In this document: positions 47,157 to 59,579 of the stretch, piece after piece
Layout: the number at the start of each line of letters is the position of its first letter
Numbering within the stretch: the first letter of the stretch is position 1
Assembly (NCBI GenBank): GCA_001414345.1
Contig: LLCB01000054.1
Span: 1 to 64,000 of the forward strand
Source of the DNA: Hymenoscyphus infarciens
Lineage: Eukaryota; Ascomycota; Leotiomycetes; Helotiales; Helotiaceae
DNA length: 64,000 nucleotides
Direction of reading: 5' to 3'
Notes under the pieces: generated by a model
What the model was told of the DNA's origin: nothing
The model's database searches: none
Seen by the model: only the letters and a program-made list of their open reading frames with translations
Program-made: the position numbers and the translations under genes

Positions 47157-48677
47157 ATGGTCAAGAGATCGGCACCACCGATATTCCTCAAGCAACGCTC
47201 GTCCGTTGGCTTCATTCTCACGACCGTTACTCTCGGGCTTTTTACAGATCTCTTCCTCTATGGGATGGTCGTTCCTATATTACCTTTTATCCTCACCGAC
47301 CGTCTTCATATTCCGCCTCAACGATTGCAGGCCTATACATCCTTATTACTCACCAGCTATGCCGGCTCGACACTGGTATTCGCACTCCCCGCAGGCATCA
47401 TCTGTGATCGGATATCTTCACGTAAAATCCCATTTTTCGCTGGCTTGTTGATGCTTCTTGCGAGCACATCATTGCTATGGGTTGGGAGGACGTTATGGAT
47501 GTTGGTCCTCGCCCGAGTAATTCAGGGTATGAGTGCTGGAGTGGTTTGGACGGTGGCATTCGTGCTTGTGAGGGATACGGTGGGAAATGATAAGTTGGGT
47601 GTTTCTATGGGTACGGTTTTCAGTTTCATGGGTCTTGGAGGCATGATTGCACCATCGATAGGAGGGGTGGTTTATGATAAATTGGGGGATAATGCTGTGT
47701 TTTACTTGTCGTTTGGGGTGTTGGGTTTGGATATCTTGATGAGAGCCCTCATGATTGAGAGGAAGACGGCGGAGAAATACGGGGTAGATTATACCGAGAG
47801 ACCTGAACAAGTCGATCCGGAAGTTGGAGAGGTCAATAACTATACACCAGCTCTCCTCTCAGTCAACGGAAAAACCATCTCGCCCCAACACGAAACATCA
47901 CCACTCCTCATCAAACCCACCACCAACGACGACACCCACCAAGTCATCTCAGAAGACGACTTTGAATCCTACGTCCTCCCATCACCAATTCCCTTCCATC
48001 TCCCTCCACTACTTTACATCGAACTCACCTCCCCCCGTCTCCTCGCCGCAAACCTCTCAACCCTCATGGCATCCACCCTCCTCGCCATCTTCGACGCCAC
48101 CATCCCCCTACACGCCTACCACCTCTTCGGCCTCAAATCCTTCCACTCCGGCCTCCTCTTCATCCCCCTCATCCTCCCCTATCTCTTCTTCGGTCCCCCC
48201 GCTGGTCACCTGGTCGACCGCTTCGGACCCAAACCTCTCGCCTCCCTCGGCTTCCTCTATCTCGCCATCCCTCTCTGTTGTCTCGGTGTGCCCCACGCTG
48301 GGGGTACGCCTGAAGTCCTAAAATATGCGGTTATTTTGCTTTTCTGTGGTCCGGGCATGTGTGCTATTAGTAGTCCTAGTTTGGTGGAGATGAGTATTGT
48401 GATGCAGAAGTATCATCTTGCTAATCCGGAGCTGTTTGGGGAGAATGGACCGTATGCTAAGATGTTTGGCGTTAATAGTATGTTGTATAGTGGGGGGTTG
48501 GCTCTGGGACCGGCGCTTGCTGCGGGACTGGGGGCTGCTGTGGGTTATGAGGGGTTGATGGGGGTGACGGGGGGTTTGTGTGTTTTGTTGGGTGGGTTTT
48601 GTTTTGTATATTCTGGGGGAAAGATTGGGGAGGTGGGGTTTTGTAAGAAGGATAAAGGCAAGGGGAGAGCGCGGTAA
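47157..48677 (+). CDS. MFS transporter, DHA1/VMAT-like
   Basis: Single-exon gene of 506 aa with about 12 hydrophobic segments split by a long polar loop (residues about 205-285) between helices 6 and 7. Features of the vesicular-amine-transporter-like branch: Asp31 in helix 1 (LFTDLFLYGMVVPILPF), motif A between helices 2 and 3 (GIICDRISSRKIP, residues 80-92), RVIQGMSAG in helix 4 (Arg120), and a Gly-rich motif-C-like helix 5 (GLGGMIAPSIGG). In the second half GPPAGHLVDRFGPKP repeats motif A. Such fungal proteins are proton antiporters for small organic molecules; the substrate here is unknown. The start at 47157 places the first helix about 17 residues from the N-terminus. The middle of the gene (47824-48310) is C-rich and the last third is G/T-rich, a sharp codon-usage change within one frame. 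Confidence 0.85.
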   Translation: MVKRSAPPIFLKQRSSVGFILTTVTLGLFTDLFLYGMVVPILPFILTDRLHIPPQRLQAYTSLLLTSYAGSTLVFALPAGIICDRISSRKIPFFAGLLMLLASTSLLWVGRTLWMLVLARVIQGMSAGVVWTVAFVLVRDTVGNDKLGVSMGTVFSFMGLGGMIAPSIGGVVYDKLGDNAVFYLSFGVLGLDILMRALMIERKTAEKYGVDYTERPEQVDPEVGEVNNYTPALLSVNGKTISPQHETSPLLIKPTTNDDTHQVISEDDFESYVLPSPIPFHLPPLLYIELTSPRLLAANLSTLMASTLLAIFDATIPLHAYHLFGLKSFHSGLLFIPLILPYLFFGPPAGHLVDRFGPKPLASLGFLYLAIPLCCLGVPHAGGTPEVLKYAVILLFCGPGMCAISSPSLVEMSIVMQKYHLANPELFGENGPYAKMFGVNSMLYSGGLALGPALAAGLGAAVGYEGLMGVTGGLCVLLGGFCFVYSGGKIGEVGFCKKDKGKGRAR

Positions 48678-50886
48678 AAGTGGTAGGGGCTTGGAAGTGG
48701 TAGCGCTGGAAGGCGAGGGAGTTTTCTTTGTTGATAATTTGATTCTTTTCCTTTCAGGAGGTAAGAGCAGGGAGGTTTTATCTTGTATCAACATCTGCTT
48801 TCTTGGATATTTATTAGCTTGCAAGACAGTCAGGCTTTCCTTTGCGTATACTGAGTTCTTTGATGATTGTGTGAAATATTCCAGGATAGAAGAATTGGAA
48901 ACCTGTTTTCGTAAACCTTCTGGCCATTCTAGAATGGCAGCTACTATTATCCAAAGATTTGAAGCTGTGAAAAATAAGGATTGGACCTTTCAGCACCTCT
49001 GCTAACATGGCTTCAAACCATACAAGAAACCAGAGCCAGTCCAAGAAATAATAAGTGACATTCTGCCATATATCAAGTCCATGAACTTTTACCCTGAGCA
49101 ACACCCTCCCCCCCCGTGTTTAAATCACACCATTTTTCTGTACTGAACTTTTCAGTAACCCTCTTATACAACTGACAGAGCAACAGAGCAAGACTAGCAA
49201 TTCTGTCTACATTACTACAGAAGAGCCCGTTTTCAGGAAAATAGTACTTCTCGGCGTGTAGCAAGAATGAAATAAGAATCTAGGTCTTCTCAAGAGCTTC
49301 AATATGTAGGTCACGAAGGAGGATTCCCTGTCTCTTCTTGGGGTAGTCGGATTTTTGCCCATGATTCTGTTCCTACTTATGCTATCGAGCTAACACTTTT
49401 TATCGATGTTCTCCTCGTTTGAGATTTTGCCGAGACATCTTGCTTTTCCTTCCTACTCTTCTGATGATTTGTTTCTTGATGTTCTAGGAGATGTCATCGA
49501 TTACAGACACTCATCATTCATTTACTGAGCAAGCTTCCCAAGTTTACGTAGTGTTAGTGATTGCCTGTGGTTGATCTAGGTGATTTGAACCGGTGTATGA
49601 AAACAATTCACGAGCTTCTCTCCATTTGGTAAAAGATATCAAGAAACGAGTTTCGCACTATTCGCTGTGGGTCAGACAACTAGGGGTGTTGCTGTATATA
49701 TTTCAAATCTTTACTTTGTGCTGTGAATGGCATCTGAGCTCTAACTCAAAGAAAGATTCACCTCAAGTAAGTGTGGTCAATTCTTCATTCGGTTCATCTC
49801 AAGAAGATTCTTTCCCTTTCTATTATCCCTTTCCCAAAGACAAGACCACTGAAACTGCCTTGAATTTACCCATCAAACACAGCCTAAGATATTCCCCCTT
49901 TCGATGGCAGCAGCACCAGTATGGTGCCAGAAAGAACAACGATTAGTCACAGAGAGCTTCAGGACCTTTTTCTACAGCACTGCCTGATCTTTGCTATCAT
50001 AGTTATGTATTGAATATAGTAACAAACTTCAAGCTTAACTCTACCCTTGCTGTCAGACGTACTATTATTGTCGAATCTCAGCCAACTGTCGATTTCACTT
50101 CCTTAAGTGCCAATTTTAGGGAATTTTAGTGACTCTTGCATGGCTCAGTCACTTTTCTTGGAAAATCATCATATTTTCTCTGCATTCTTTGCTTAAACAT
50201 TTTTTTACCCAATTTTACGAATTATTATATATTCAGCCTCTTCGTACTTTAGAACCTTGTTAGCTTTCTCTCGCTCATGCTGCTACTAAATATCTTTTCT
50301 TGAGAAGAGCTTGTAAGAACCATACAGTAGACTCAGAAAACGGGGAAGAAATGGCTGCCGAAATTTCATAAGCCTATGAGTCTTGTGGCGAACCTCATGC
50401 TGGTGGTACCACTCAACACTGAATTGGGGATGACATTCTAACATTTACTTAGCTCAGTTCGACAGTGACTAGAAGGGAAGAAAGTAATGGGGGCTGCTTT
50501 ATGTGTTGAGAGGCTTAGTATCTCTGAACCTAAGTTACCAGTAGAATCCTGGTGCGTACGGTTTACCCAAGCCCACTTAGCCGTATCATATAAAGACTAC
50601 CTAGCAAATGAACCCAGAGAGAGGCTCTGATTGACCACACACAATGGGTTACAAAAGAGTAACACTACGAGAGCAACGCCACTTGCAAAAATGTGCTTGT
50701 AATCAACTAGAACACTGTAGTCCATTCACTACCTAAGACCTGTTGTAGGAAAGGACTTCCTTTTTAGGCTGAAACTATAACTTGAACTTGTGAAAATTTA
50801 AGCTGTTATATTTGACAGATGTTTTCATTTTGACAGCTTGAAAGTACTCATAACCCAATTATGTATCGGCGGTAAGAGTAGAAACG
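48678..50886. other. Gene-free region
   Basis: 2.2 kb without a supported gene. Base composition is intermediate (about 40% GC by eye) and frames are short. A C-run at 49109-49118 is the only low-complexity feature. It could be old, unrecognisable repeat sequence or a non-coding transcript. Confidence 0.4.
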
Positions 50887-51155
50887 TACGGCATCCTAAA
50901 TACACTAAAAAGTCGGATTAACTAAATCGCAAATAGGAAATCGTAAATCGTAAAATATTACTTTCTATAAGTATAAAAGAGAATAATTTCTAATTTAATT
51001 TCCCCCTCTCTATATTTAGATTAGATAGTCTTAACTATAGTAACTAGCTAATTAGAGAATAGAGAGAGAAAATAAAATATATATCACGTGTATAGTAGTA
51101 ACATTACCCCCTCCTTACTATTATGTCGCATTCTTCCTATTATTTCTAGATAAAT

Positions 51156-51201
<46 letters not shown>

Positions 51202-51585
51202 GAGAGAGAGAGAGAGAGGGAGAGAGAGGGAGAGAGAGAGAGGGAGGGGGGGGAGGGGATTGTTTACTACTTTTGCTAAACTCCTCTTACCTATGCTAGG
51301 AAAAACTTTCTACTGAAATGTTTGCTCGCCCCCTCACCCCTTCTCCCCCCCCTCTCTCTCCCTCCCTCCCTCTCTCTCTTTATATTTATATAATATACTA
51401 AAGAAGGAAAGAGTAGCGAGAGAGAGAGACTAAGAAGTAGCAAAATGCGCTCCTACCTCTTAATAAAGGGCTTAGATAATATTATTATTAAGTTCTACTT
51501 TAGCTTAACTTTGTAATTTACGATTTACGATTTACGATTTGCGATTTAGTCGATTCCGACTTTTTAGTGTATCCAGGACGCCCTA
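50887..51585. mobile_element. TIR element copy A (Tc1/mariner-like MITE, TA duplication)
   Basis: The body is 50889-51583 (695 bp). The left end is CGGCATCCTAAATACACTAA and the right end, reverse-complemented, is GGGCGTCCTGGATACACTAA, so the terminal inverted repeats match apart from RIP-type changes. They extend into tandem heptamers AAATCGC/AAATCGT on both sides. TA dinucleotides flank both ends (50887-50888 and 51584-51585). Inside are a (GA)n tract (51160-51245) and a (CT)n tract (51340-51385) but no frame. Copy B is at 53475-54130 in inverse orientation. Confidence 0.8.
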
Positions 51586-53472
51586 AAACGACAGTGAGAA
51601 GAGAGAAAACCCTAAAAGTTTGTGAGAAAACAAGGGAATATTCCAAATAAAACCTTCTTTGAGCATACGATATCAATGGAGCTTTTGGAACTCATAACTG
51701 ATCTAGGATCAATCGTAATGTAGTTCTTGCCGTGAACTGTTTCAATGTTTCTTCAAACCATAAACTAAGGTCTTAAAATCTGGGCAAGTTAGGTTTACAC
51801 TATGATAGTCATAACTATTATGATTGGTTGCCAGAGCCTTACCATACTTCTGACTTACCTCGATCACGACTCTAGGAAAAGAAGAGTACATTCTTCAATG
51901 GCTTCGCATAATTTACACTTGGGCTGCTAGAAAAACGCACCAGCACATGCCAAAAAAGAGTACTAAGTAGGCGCATGATCATATTGTTTGGTATTGTGGC
52001 ATTTGCGAATCGCTCATTGTATACAATTCCTTTGAACGATGATCATCTCCACTGAACTAGGAATTTGCTCAAGCACCCAGTGAAGAGGAGCATGATAGCT
52101 TTTTAGTACCCAGAAGGAGCTGAATTCCAAAAGGAAATCATAGCCATTCTCTGAAATAAAAGAAAGTTTCAACAACAACTGAAAAATCGACAGTAGATAT
52201 AGTTATATGGACATAAAACCCTCCAGACTATAAAAAGTAGCTAACAGAGAGATCATTTACCAAGAAGCTACCACGCGTCAAGTGTCCCAAACGCCACCGA
52301 TAAAAGCTTAGAAGACTCAAAGTTCACACCTGTACTCTTTCTCTCCGTCAAGCTGTTGACTCTGATGTAGATAAATAGAAAGCGCGAGAGAAAAAGGCTC
52401 TTTTAAACGTAGTTTTCAACACCACAAGAGGGGTTACTTCCTTCTGCTAAAGTGAAGGTTGGAGTGGATTGGAATCCTGTACCTAGTGAATATAAGACTT
52501 CTTTTTCAAACTCTCATATGAATAATTAGCTCTCAGCAAAAATCAAAGCATCCTTAAAGCAATAAGCTCTCCTCATGCAACGCACAATAGGTCACAGGAC
52601 ATTGTAGACCTGTTTTCAAACTTACTAAAGAGAGTGTTCTCTCTCTATTTGAAATGGAAGGTTAATATTACACAATGGTAGATGAGTAACCTGAATAGTA
52701 TAACCTGAACAGAAACAGAAAAGAAGAAGCACTCAAACTAGCTTTCTAGAAATATCCAAGCAACTCAACCACAATAAAAATATCAATACTGTAGCCGTTG
52801 AAGAGTTGAGCGCAAGCCTAGTGAACGTCAAAATGGAGAGATGCCTGTGTGGGAGAGTAAATTGTGGAAAACTACATCTCTGCCAGTATCTCTTCTGGTG
52901 AGACAAAGAAGACTAAATTTTCAAGAAAAGGGGAAACAACAGTGTTCATTTCATCTCAACTTTAAAAGGACAGAAACAATTAGACAGTATGAACGAAAAC
53001 GACCGCAATCAGCCAGAGTTTATATCGCGGAGTTTATATCGACAGTGAAAGGAAAAACGACAGTAAATTTAGGGAAGGTGTGGGCACGTGCTAGAGCTCC
53101 AGTTTAATTGGGTAATAGCGTTGAGTCTAAGAAAAGTAGAAAGACCAGCCAGGTAGCTCAAGTCAAGAAGTTTTATTAGTAAACAGAAGTTGAAGGTAAG
53201 GGGTGAACTTGAAGCTGGATTTGAAGGAAATGCGACAGCAACCATAGTAAACTATTAAAGAACGTTTTTAACGGGGTCTTATCTAGCTTAACTGCTGATT
53301 ACAGGTGTTAGAAAGCAACAGGGTGATAGCTTAAAACGTGAAGCGGCAAAAGGTGTTCCAAAGAAACAGGAGACATGATACTCGCAAGTCGGGTAGAAGT
53401 GATCGTTGTAGAGCTTCTTCCAAAGAGATGTTATTCTCTAATCGCCTATCAAGGCTTAAACTAATCCACTAT
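51586..53472. other. Spacer between inverted TIR elements
   Basis: 1.9 kb without a recognised gene. The longest plus-strand frame (52841-53107, 88 codons) is Lys/Arg-rich, unlike any family I know, and has no intron signals suggesting a longer gene. Treated as non-coding. Confidence 0.4.
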
Positions 53473-54132
53473 TAGGGCGTCCTGGATACACCAAAAAGTC
53501 GGAATCGACTAAATCGCAAATCGCAAATCGCAAATCGCAAATCGTAAATCGTAAATTACAAAGTCGAGCTAAAGTAGAACTTAATAATTATATTATCTAA
53601 GCCCTTTATTAAGGGGTAAGAGAGCATTTTGCTACTTCTTAGTCTCCCTCTCTCGCTGCTCTTTCCTTCTTTAGTATATTATGTAAATATAAAAGTATAG
53701 AAGAGAGGGAGAGAGAGAGAGAGGGAGAGAGGGAGAGAGGGGGAGAAGGGGAGAGGGGGCGAGTAAACATTTCGGTAGAAAGTTTTTCCTAGTATAGGTA
53801 AGGGGAGTTTAGCAAAAGTAGTAAACAATCCCCTCCCTCCCTCTCCCTCTCTTCCTCTCTCCCTCTCTCTCTCTCTCCCTCTCTTCCTTATTTATCTAGA
53901 AATAATAGGAAGAATGCGATATAATAGTAAGAAGACGATAGCGAGGGGGTAATGTTACTACTATACACGTGATAGTTACTATAGTTAAGACTATCTAATC
54001 TAAATATAGAGAGGGGGAATTTAAAGTAGAAATTATTCTCTTTTATACTTATAGAAAGTAACATTTTACGATTTACAATGTTCTATTTGCGATTTAGTCA
54101 ATCCGACTTTTTAGTGTATTCAGAATGCCGTA
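53473..54132. mobile_element. TIR element copy B (inverse of copy A, TA duplication)
   Basis: The body is 53475-54130 (656 bp), flanked by TA at 53473-53474 and 54131-54132. The left TIR reads GGGCGTCCTGGATACACCAA, followed by AAATCGC repeated about four times and AAATCGT twice. The right TIR is RIP-altered. The internal order, including the GA/CT tracts and the CGGTAGAAAGTTTTTCC segment, is the reverse complement of copy A. Confidence 0.8.
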
Positions 54133-56203
54133 ACCATATAATTAAGGAATAGTTCTATTCTATAGCTAGTGAAGTTATTCCTAACTTGACTACATTTGAA
54201 CATTTTGCTGTTCAGTACAAATAGCGTGAACTCATCTTCAAAACAAAAAGCTATAGAATCCCCGTCGTTCTACGAAACTTACCCACTTTCGCCTCTAATA
54301 ACACAGTTCATTTTTGGAGAGTTAGTTTGCTGTCAAAGCTTGAAGATACTTTGATAACCCAAGTCTAACGCTAAGAATATTCACTCCACTCTCTAATAGC
54401 CTCTTAGTCCTTCCCCTGCCCTATCCTAGCGAAGAAGGACGAACCGGCTTTTAATTACAATCTGAATTGATAGAAAGGCGAAATTGACAGTAAAACCCAC
54501 TTGCACGAATGTAAAAAATTGCTCCCACTTCAAAGAAAGAGGTTTGGAAATCATCGTTTAAGTTATCAAATGTAGTGGGTTGGAAGTCTGTCGAGCGGAG
54601 CACATTTCGTAACCTACAAACTCGATGGATAGGGGTCTTCGTTGTATGCTGCTCTCCACTGTTCCCTCATAGCCTTCATATCTGTGGATTCGTGGAATGG
54701 AATCTAGGTCCCGTAATTAGAAGTAAATGTGAGGACTTGTACACTACTACCTTTTAAATCTTAAAGCCGCCGCTTGGAAAACAAAGCTAGGCTTTTGTAA
54801 AAAGTAAAGTCATTCGCAATGGCCTAGATTGGAGAGGGCATGTTTCTATGCTCGAGAATTGTACTCTCTGATGAGAACGGTCTACGCGAGAGAATGATCA
54901 AGATTAGTAAAATATACCTTAAGATAAGAATCCTCTCTATATCTTTACTACTCTTCTGTTTCAAATCTAAATTAATAAAATAATCGGTAGTAGTAAAAGA
55001 ATCGATAGTAAAGGTTCTTTCCACAAGTTTCCAGAACTCACACCTAAAGTAGAGAGGAGTGTCCAAATACCTAAGTATTGAAAGCTAAGAGACAGAGAGT
55101 CGAAGAAAGCTTGCTATCGTTAGACTACGTAATATTTTAAGCCTCGTTAGTGAAAGAATCGAAGGATTGTCTCTGTATCGTCTCGGCTGTTTTTACAGTC
55201 CACAAGCCTAGAAGACTAGGATTGCCAAGGACTAATCAAAGTCACATCGTTACAGTAGTGAATGTCAGCACACTTCTACTATTACATCCAGCGAGCCTTC
55301 TAGAAATAGAATATTCTCAAAACAAGAAGCCTTATAGATAGACAAGAAAAAGACAAAGTGCGGTGCTAGGCTCTCGCTTACGCCTCTCGTCTAAAATAAC
55401 TGTCAGCTAGAAAGAATAAGAAGAATAAGAAAAACACCCAAACGCGTTGGATCAACGACCTAAACTACAGTAGAACCTCAAGTCAAGTTATAGAACTTCT
55501 TAGAGCATCGTGTAGCATTAAATTCAAGACAACGGTAATAGAATGTGGGCGAGCAATTATACAAGGTATTGAATATCGAGAAGAGATTATTGAAGCTTAT
55601 ACGCCGCGAACTCCCGCCAAATCTTTGTTTCACTTTACTAAGACGGATTCTAACGTTAGTCTATACCTATATCCTTCACAGCAACTTAAGAATCGACAGC
55701 AAAAGATCACTTTCACGGGTTCAAAGAACTCGGACTTTGGAAAGTATTATAGAGAAATCCTTATTATCTAAACTACTAAAAACAAAAGAGTTCAACTGTG
55801 GGAAGAGAGGTGTGTGGGGATTTCTTTACTATTAGTAGACCTTCTTCCGGTTTCTATATTAGTAGCTTGCTCTTTGCTCCGCCTTAAGCTTATTGCTCTC
55901 GAACCCACTTAGTATTTATATAGATAGATTAGACCGCTAAGTTTAAATAAAGGTAGTATAGTTTCTATATAGTAGCAAATATAAGAAAGAATTCAGTATT
56001 TGAAAACTCCAAGTAGTCTTCAAAGAACGACTTATTCCTAAAAATAATAAACTAATATAAATAGCATTTCCTAATACTAAATAATCTCTTAACCTATTTA
56101 AGGAATAATAAGTATTTATTACTTATATAATCAAGTTATAGAACCTCTATTCAACGAAAGAGAGAGAATAAGATAAACTAGATTTAGAAGTTACTAGCGA
56201 CGG
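54133..56203. other. Gene-free, partly decayed DNA
   Basis: Intermediate composition to about 55.85 kb, then more AT-rich. Open frames such as 55545-55835 (plus, 96 codons) have no identifiable family. Possibly an old transposon or gene relic only lightly affected by RIP. Confidence 0.35.
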
Positions 56204-56667
56204 AACTTAGACTAGTGTTTTAGCTTTCTCCGCCTTAGTTAGCCTTATACTTAGAAGAGGATAGGTTACTTACCTAGATAAGGATAGAAGAGACTAGACT
56301 AGATTAGAATTAAGGCTTAGCTAAGTTTAGTAGGCTAGGTACTCTAACTAGAATAGAAGTGGCTAGGAAGGTAAAAAAAGGAGGCTAGGCTAGAGTAGGA
56401 TTAGGAAGGTAACTCTAATCAAGACTCTTTTCTACTCGCTTTCTAGACTTTAAGCGAAATTAACTAGCCTAACCCTTCTTATCCTAGCCTCTCTATTTAG
56501 TAAGGAAAGGCAAGTAAGTACTATAAGATAGGAGTAGCTAGGAAAGCTAGAATTTAAGGATAGGAGAAGGCGGGATAGCCTTAAAATAGAGGTAGGAGGG
56601 AGAAGGATCGTCGAGGCAGGATAGGATAATAGATTAGGCGAGGAAACCTAAAACACTAACTTAGACT
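56204..56667. mobile_element. MITE copy 2 with 10-bp target-site duplication
   Basis: The body is 56214-56657 (444 bp), starting AGTGTTTTAGCTTTCTCCGC and ending GGCGAGGAAACCTAAAACACT. Perfect 10-bp direct repeats AACTTAGACT lie at 56204-56213 and 56658-56667. It is the same family as 7564-7985, less RIP-mutated, lacking the internal 50-bp duplication of copy 1 but with an extra segment of about 80 bp near 56312-56385. Confidence 0.85.
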
Positions 56668-58890
56668 CATAAGTTAGCGCGTATCACACTGTCTATTTAC
56701 CTAGGAACGTATACCAAAGACCTCTTTATCTATTCCTTGCCGAAATCCGAAAGCTTACTAAGGGGTTCTTTCAGACCAGACGAGTATGAGAGAGAGAAAA
56801 TGCGGGACTCTTCCCCGCCAGATCAGACCACACAAAATTAGGTGTCCAAGCCCGGCAAATCCGCCAGCTTTACCACTTTCCAAGTCTCACACCTAGTAGA
56901 TGTACCTACGAGGTACGTGAACTCCAGTCTCTGTAAACTAGTAAATACGAGAACCTCTTTTCAAGTAAGATATACATCAGTCTCAATCGGGAACCAACGC
57001 ATAGGGTATTTACCTGCGAAAGACACAACTACAATAGGTCCGCATTTGATTCGATTGAAAATAAGCGGTAAAAATCTAATAACAGAAAAGCAGGAGCGTA
57101 GAAACATGATACTATACAGAAGAACAAACCCTCGAACAGGCTGTCCTTCAACGCATACCGAGCGTCGTCGTAGTTATCAAGTTCCTTTATAGTACATGGG
57201 TTAACTCTCATCGAAGCTAAGATAGCGAGAGACTGTTCAGCCCCGAGAGCTATGGCAAATATATACTAATGCAAACGATGTCGGAAAAAACTGCAGTGAG
57301 TCCTACGTGGAAACATCCCCTTTCAGAGGCAGGGTGCTACGCTTCCAGTACGCAGGGGTGAGGTTTCCTCTTAGCGTTATAGTTATTCGGACCTAAATCC
57401 CCACCGAGCTACCCCTCGATAGCAGGCTATTACTCTTATAAAGAAAATCCGAAAGAACCGACTACAACTAAAACTTCGACAGCAGCCAAACCAAAAATTC
57501 GGCTTTAAATCCTATAGCTATACTTTTCTTTTCAGAGAAGTAGTTTGTAGAGAGACTAATCCTCATAACATGAATTACTAAGAAACCAAGTGGCGAAAGC
57601 TAGTAAAGGGGGCGAAACAAGGAAACTTTCTCGAATATCAAACGACCAAGCAAACCCCATGTCTCTCTAGGGTGGTAGACGACATAGATAGCACAGATAA
57701 CTATTCCTTACAACCTACTTCATCTATAAATATAAATAAGACGACCTCGCTAAAAGAAAAAATTCAAGTTCAGTCTCGTAGCTAGTAAATACAAGGACTT
57801 CTTCCCCAACGCCAGAAACCACCTAGCATACGGAGTAGTCTTCCATAAATAGTCACCGATCCTTAGAATAATAAGCTACAGCTGTACCTACTCACGACAT
57901 ACTGACTCGGTGGGCTGAGTTGACGAGTGTCAGAACGACTAGACTCTGCTTGTGCTCGATAATAAGGATCTGTTTACTGGTGCCTCCAAAATCACAATCA
58001 CAATCCCCGTATTTAAAAGCGGAAATAAAGGAACAGAACGACGACAACTTGAAAAAAACGACAGCAAAACCCTCGTTCGCACGCAAATTGAAACAAGGAT
58101 GGATATCATAAGAGAGCTTGCAAAGGGGGGTTTTAGACTAGATAGGTACTCAAGATAACGAGAGAAGAGAAGAGAAGGTAGGTAGGACAATTTTCCTATC
58201 TGATCAATTCACATAACATAGGTCCCGGGTCTATTTTGATTTCCAGCTTAACTCCATCCCCAAAGATTCGTGTCTAGTTTATAGGAGTGAAGTAGAGTGT
58301 CATGGTTAGTGAATGTGGGAATTTCGACCAGAGCCTAATAAAAGATAGAAGATTAAGGGAAATAAGTCCCTAGGAATGCAGAAATAATAACAATAATTGT
58401 CCGGGAATTGCCAGAGCAAGGAGAGTTGCAGTTGTACGCTCTTATAAGTCTGATTGTAATGTTTGGTTCGATTGCAATTTGAGAGGTGATATATAATAGT
58501 GGCTAATAATGGAGCACCAGGAGTTGATTCATGCTGAGATATACACTGATATATCTAAGAAGACTCTTGAAAGCATTGTTTGAGTGGGATACCTGCAATG
58601 TACCTCGGAAAACTTTTGATGAAAACATACTCATTCTTTGGATTTGTGCCAAACCGAAGCCTGTGAAGAGAGTTCTCGCTCGCAACAAGGACCCGCTCGG
58701 AACAGGCCTCTGTCATTCCCACAAATTCCACAGCTTACAAACATCAAGATTCTGAACTCTATTCCTTGACACCTTGCTGTTCTTGCCACATCATTCCATC
58801 CAAATGGCTCATGGCGGAGTCGAGATTTTGAAATAAAGCCTCCTCCCAACCACACCATGATTCCCTACCTATTCCACGGTGCTTCTCCCA
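56668..58890. other. Unassigned, mid-GC DNA
   Basis: 2.2 kb of near-normal composition with many short frames but none convincing. The stretch 56700-58150 keeps patches of codon-like texture (for example around 57950-58150 plus, Lys/Thr-rich) and may be a decayed transposon or gene. The last 500 bp probably belong to the 3' side of the Vma22 gene. Confidence 0.35.
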
Positions 58891-59579
58891 TCAGGTGGGT
58901 ATATCATCAGACTTATGTGCTTCCGCTTTCGCCCGGTACTTCCTCGCTCGACGAATGGCAATCTCCAGCGCCTTCATCTGCGAATCCACGCTCACAAGCT
59001 GGGGAAGTATATCCTCAATCGTCTCAACAGATTCGCTTTGCGCAACCTTCAATTCGCGTGGGGTCGTGAAGCCAAACATCCGGATGGGATCTGGTATCTC
59101 CTTGTCTCTCGCAGGTAGTGTCTCTCCCTCGATTTTCGTGGTTATGTCATTGTTTTTTGCTTTCTCTTTTTCTCCGAGAGTAGGAGAAATGGAGGACACT
59201 TTGTACACGGCCGGAACTGGATTCGATATCGTCGTGGTTTCGGGTGTGAGCGTCACACTACATACTCGTGAGGCTTGCATGCGCGAGTCGTAGCAATCGG
59301 CGCCATAACGGACACCACGGTCGGCGTGGAAGTTGGCTCGCGCAAGGTGTTGTTGGATCTATTAGGAGAGGTTAGAATGGCATTCGTTTGGACAGGCATG
59401 GGGAAGTGAAGGATGGGGAAATGACATACGGAGATTTGCGCCTTGCTGAGTTCAACGCGCAGAGTCGTGTATTTGTCCAGTAGTGAGAGGTATTGCTCTA
59501 ATAGGTCGTCGATTAAACCGGATAATTCGTTGGTGTTCAGGTTGGTGAGCGCGGAGCTGGCGCTATTGGCTTCGGGCAT
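58891..59579 (-). CDS. V-ATPase assembly factor Vma22-like (CCDC115 family)
   Basis: Two minus-strand exons, 59579-59430 and 59358-58891, joined by a 71-nt GT-AG intron (GTATGT...CTAATAG, phase 0) give 205 aa. Exon 1 carries the family's N-terminal helix (DLLEQYLSLLDKYTTLRVEL, residues 25-44). Exon 2 begins with the matching HLARANF...VRYGADCYDSRMQASR block (about 54-85), which in this family follows the helix directly, and this confirms the splice. A coiled C-terminal part (about 155-200) ends in a charged tail. In yeast, Vma22 works in the ER with Vma12 and Vma21 to assemble the membrane sector of the vacuolar proton pump. Similarity is by motif only, so I keep the name as a family call. 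Confidence 0.8.

Noticed and set aside
47824..48321. 165-codon plus-strand Ser/Pro/Thr-rich frame inside the MFS gene
   Set aside because: Out-of-frame shadow produced by the C-rich third codon positions of the transporter.
50900..51560. Regular AAATCGC repeats as a CRISPR or telomere-like array
   Set aside because: The units are 7 bp in direct tandem without spacers, they lie at both ends of a TIR element, and the host is a fungus.
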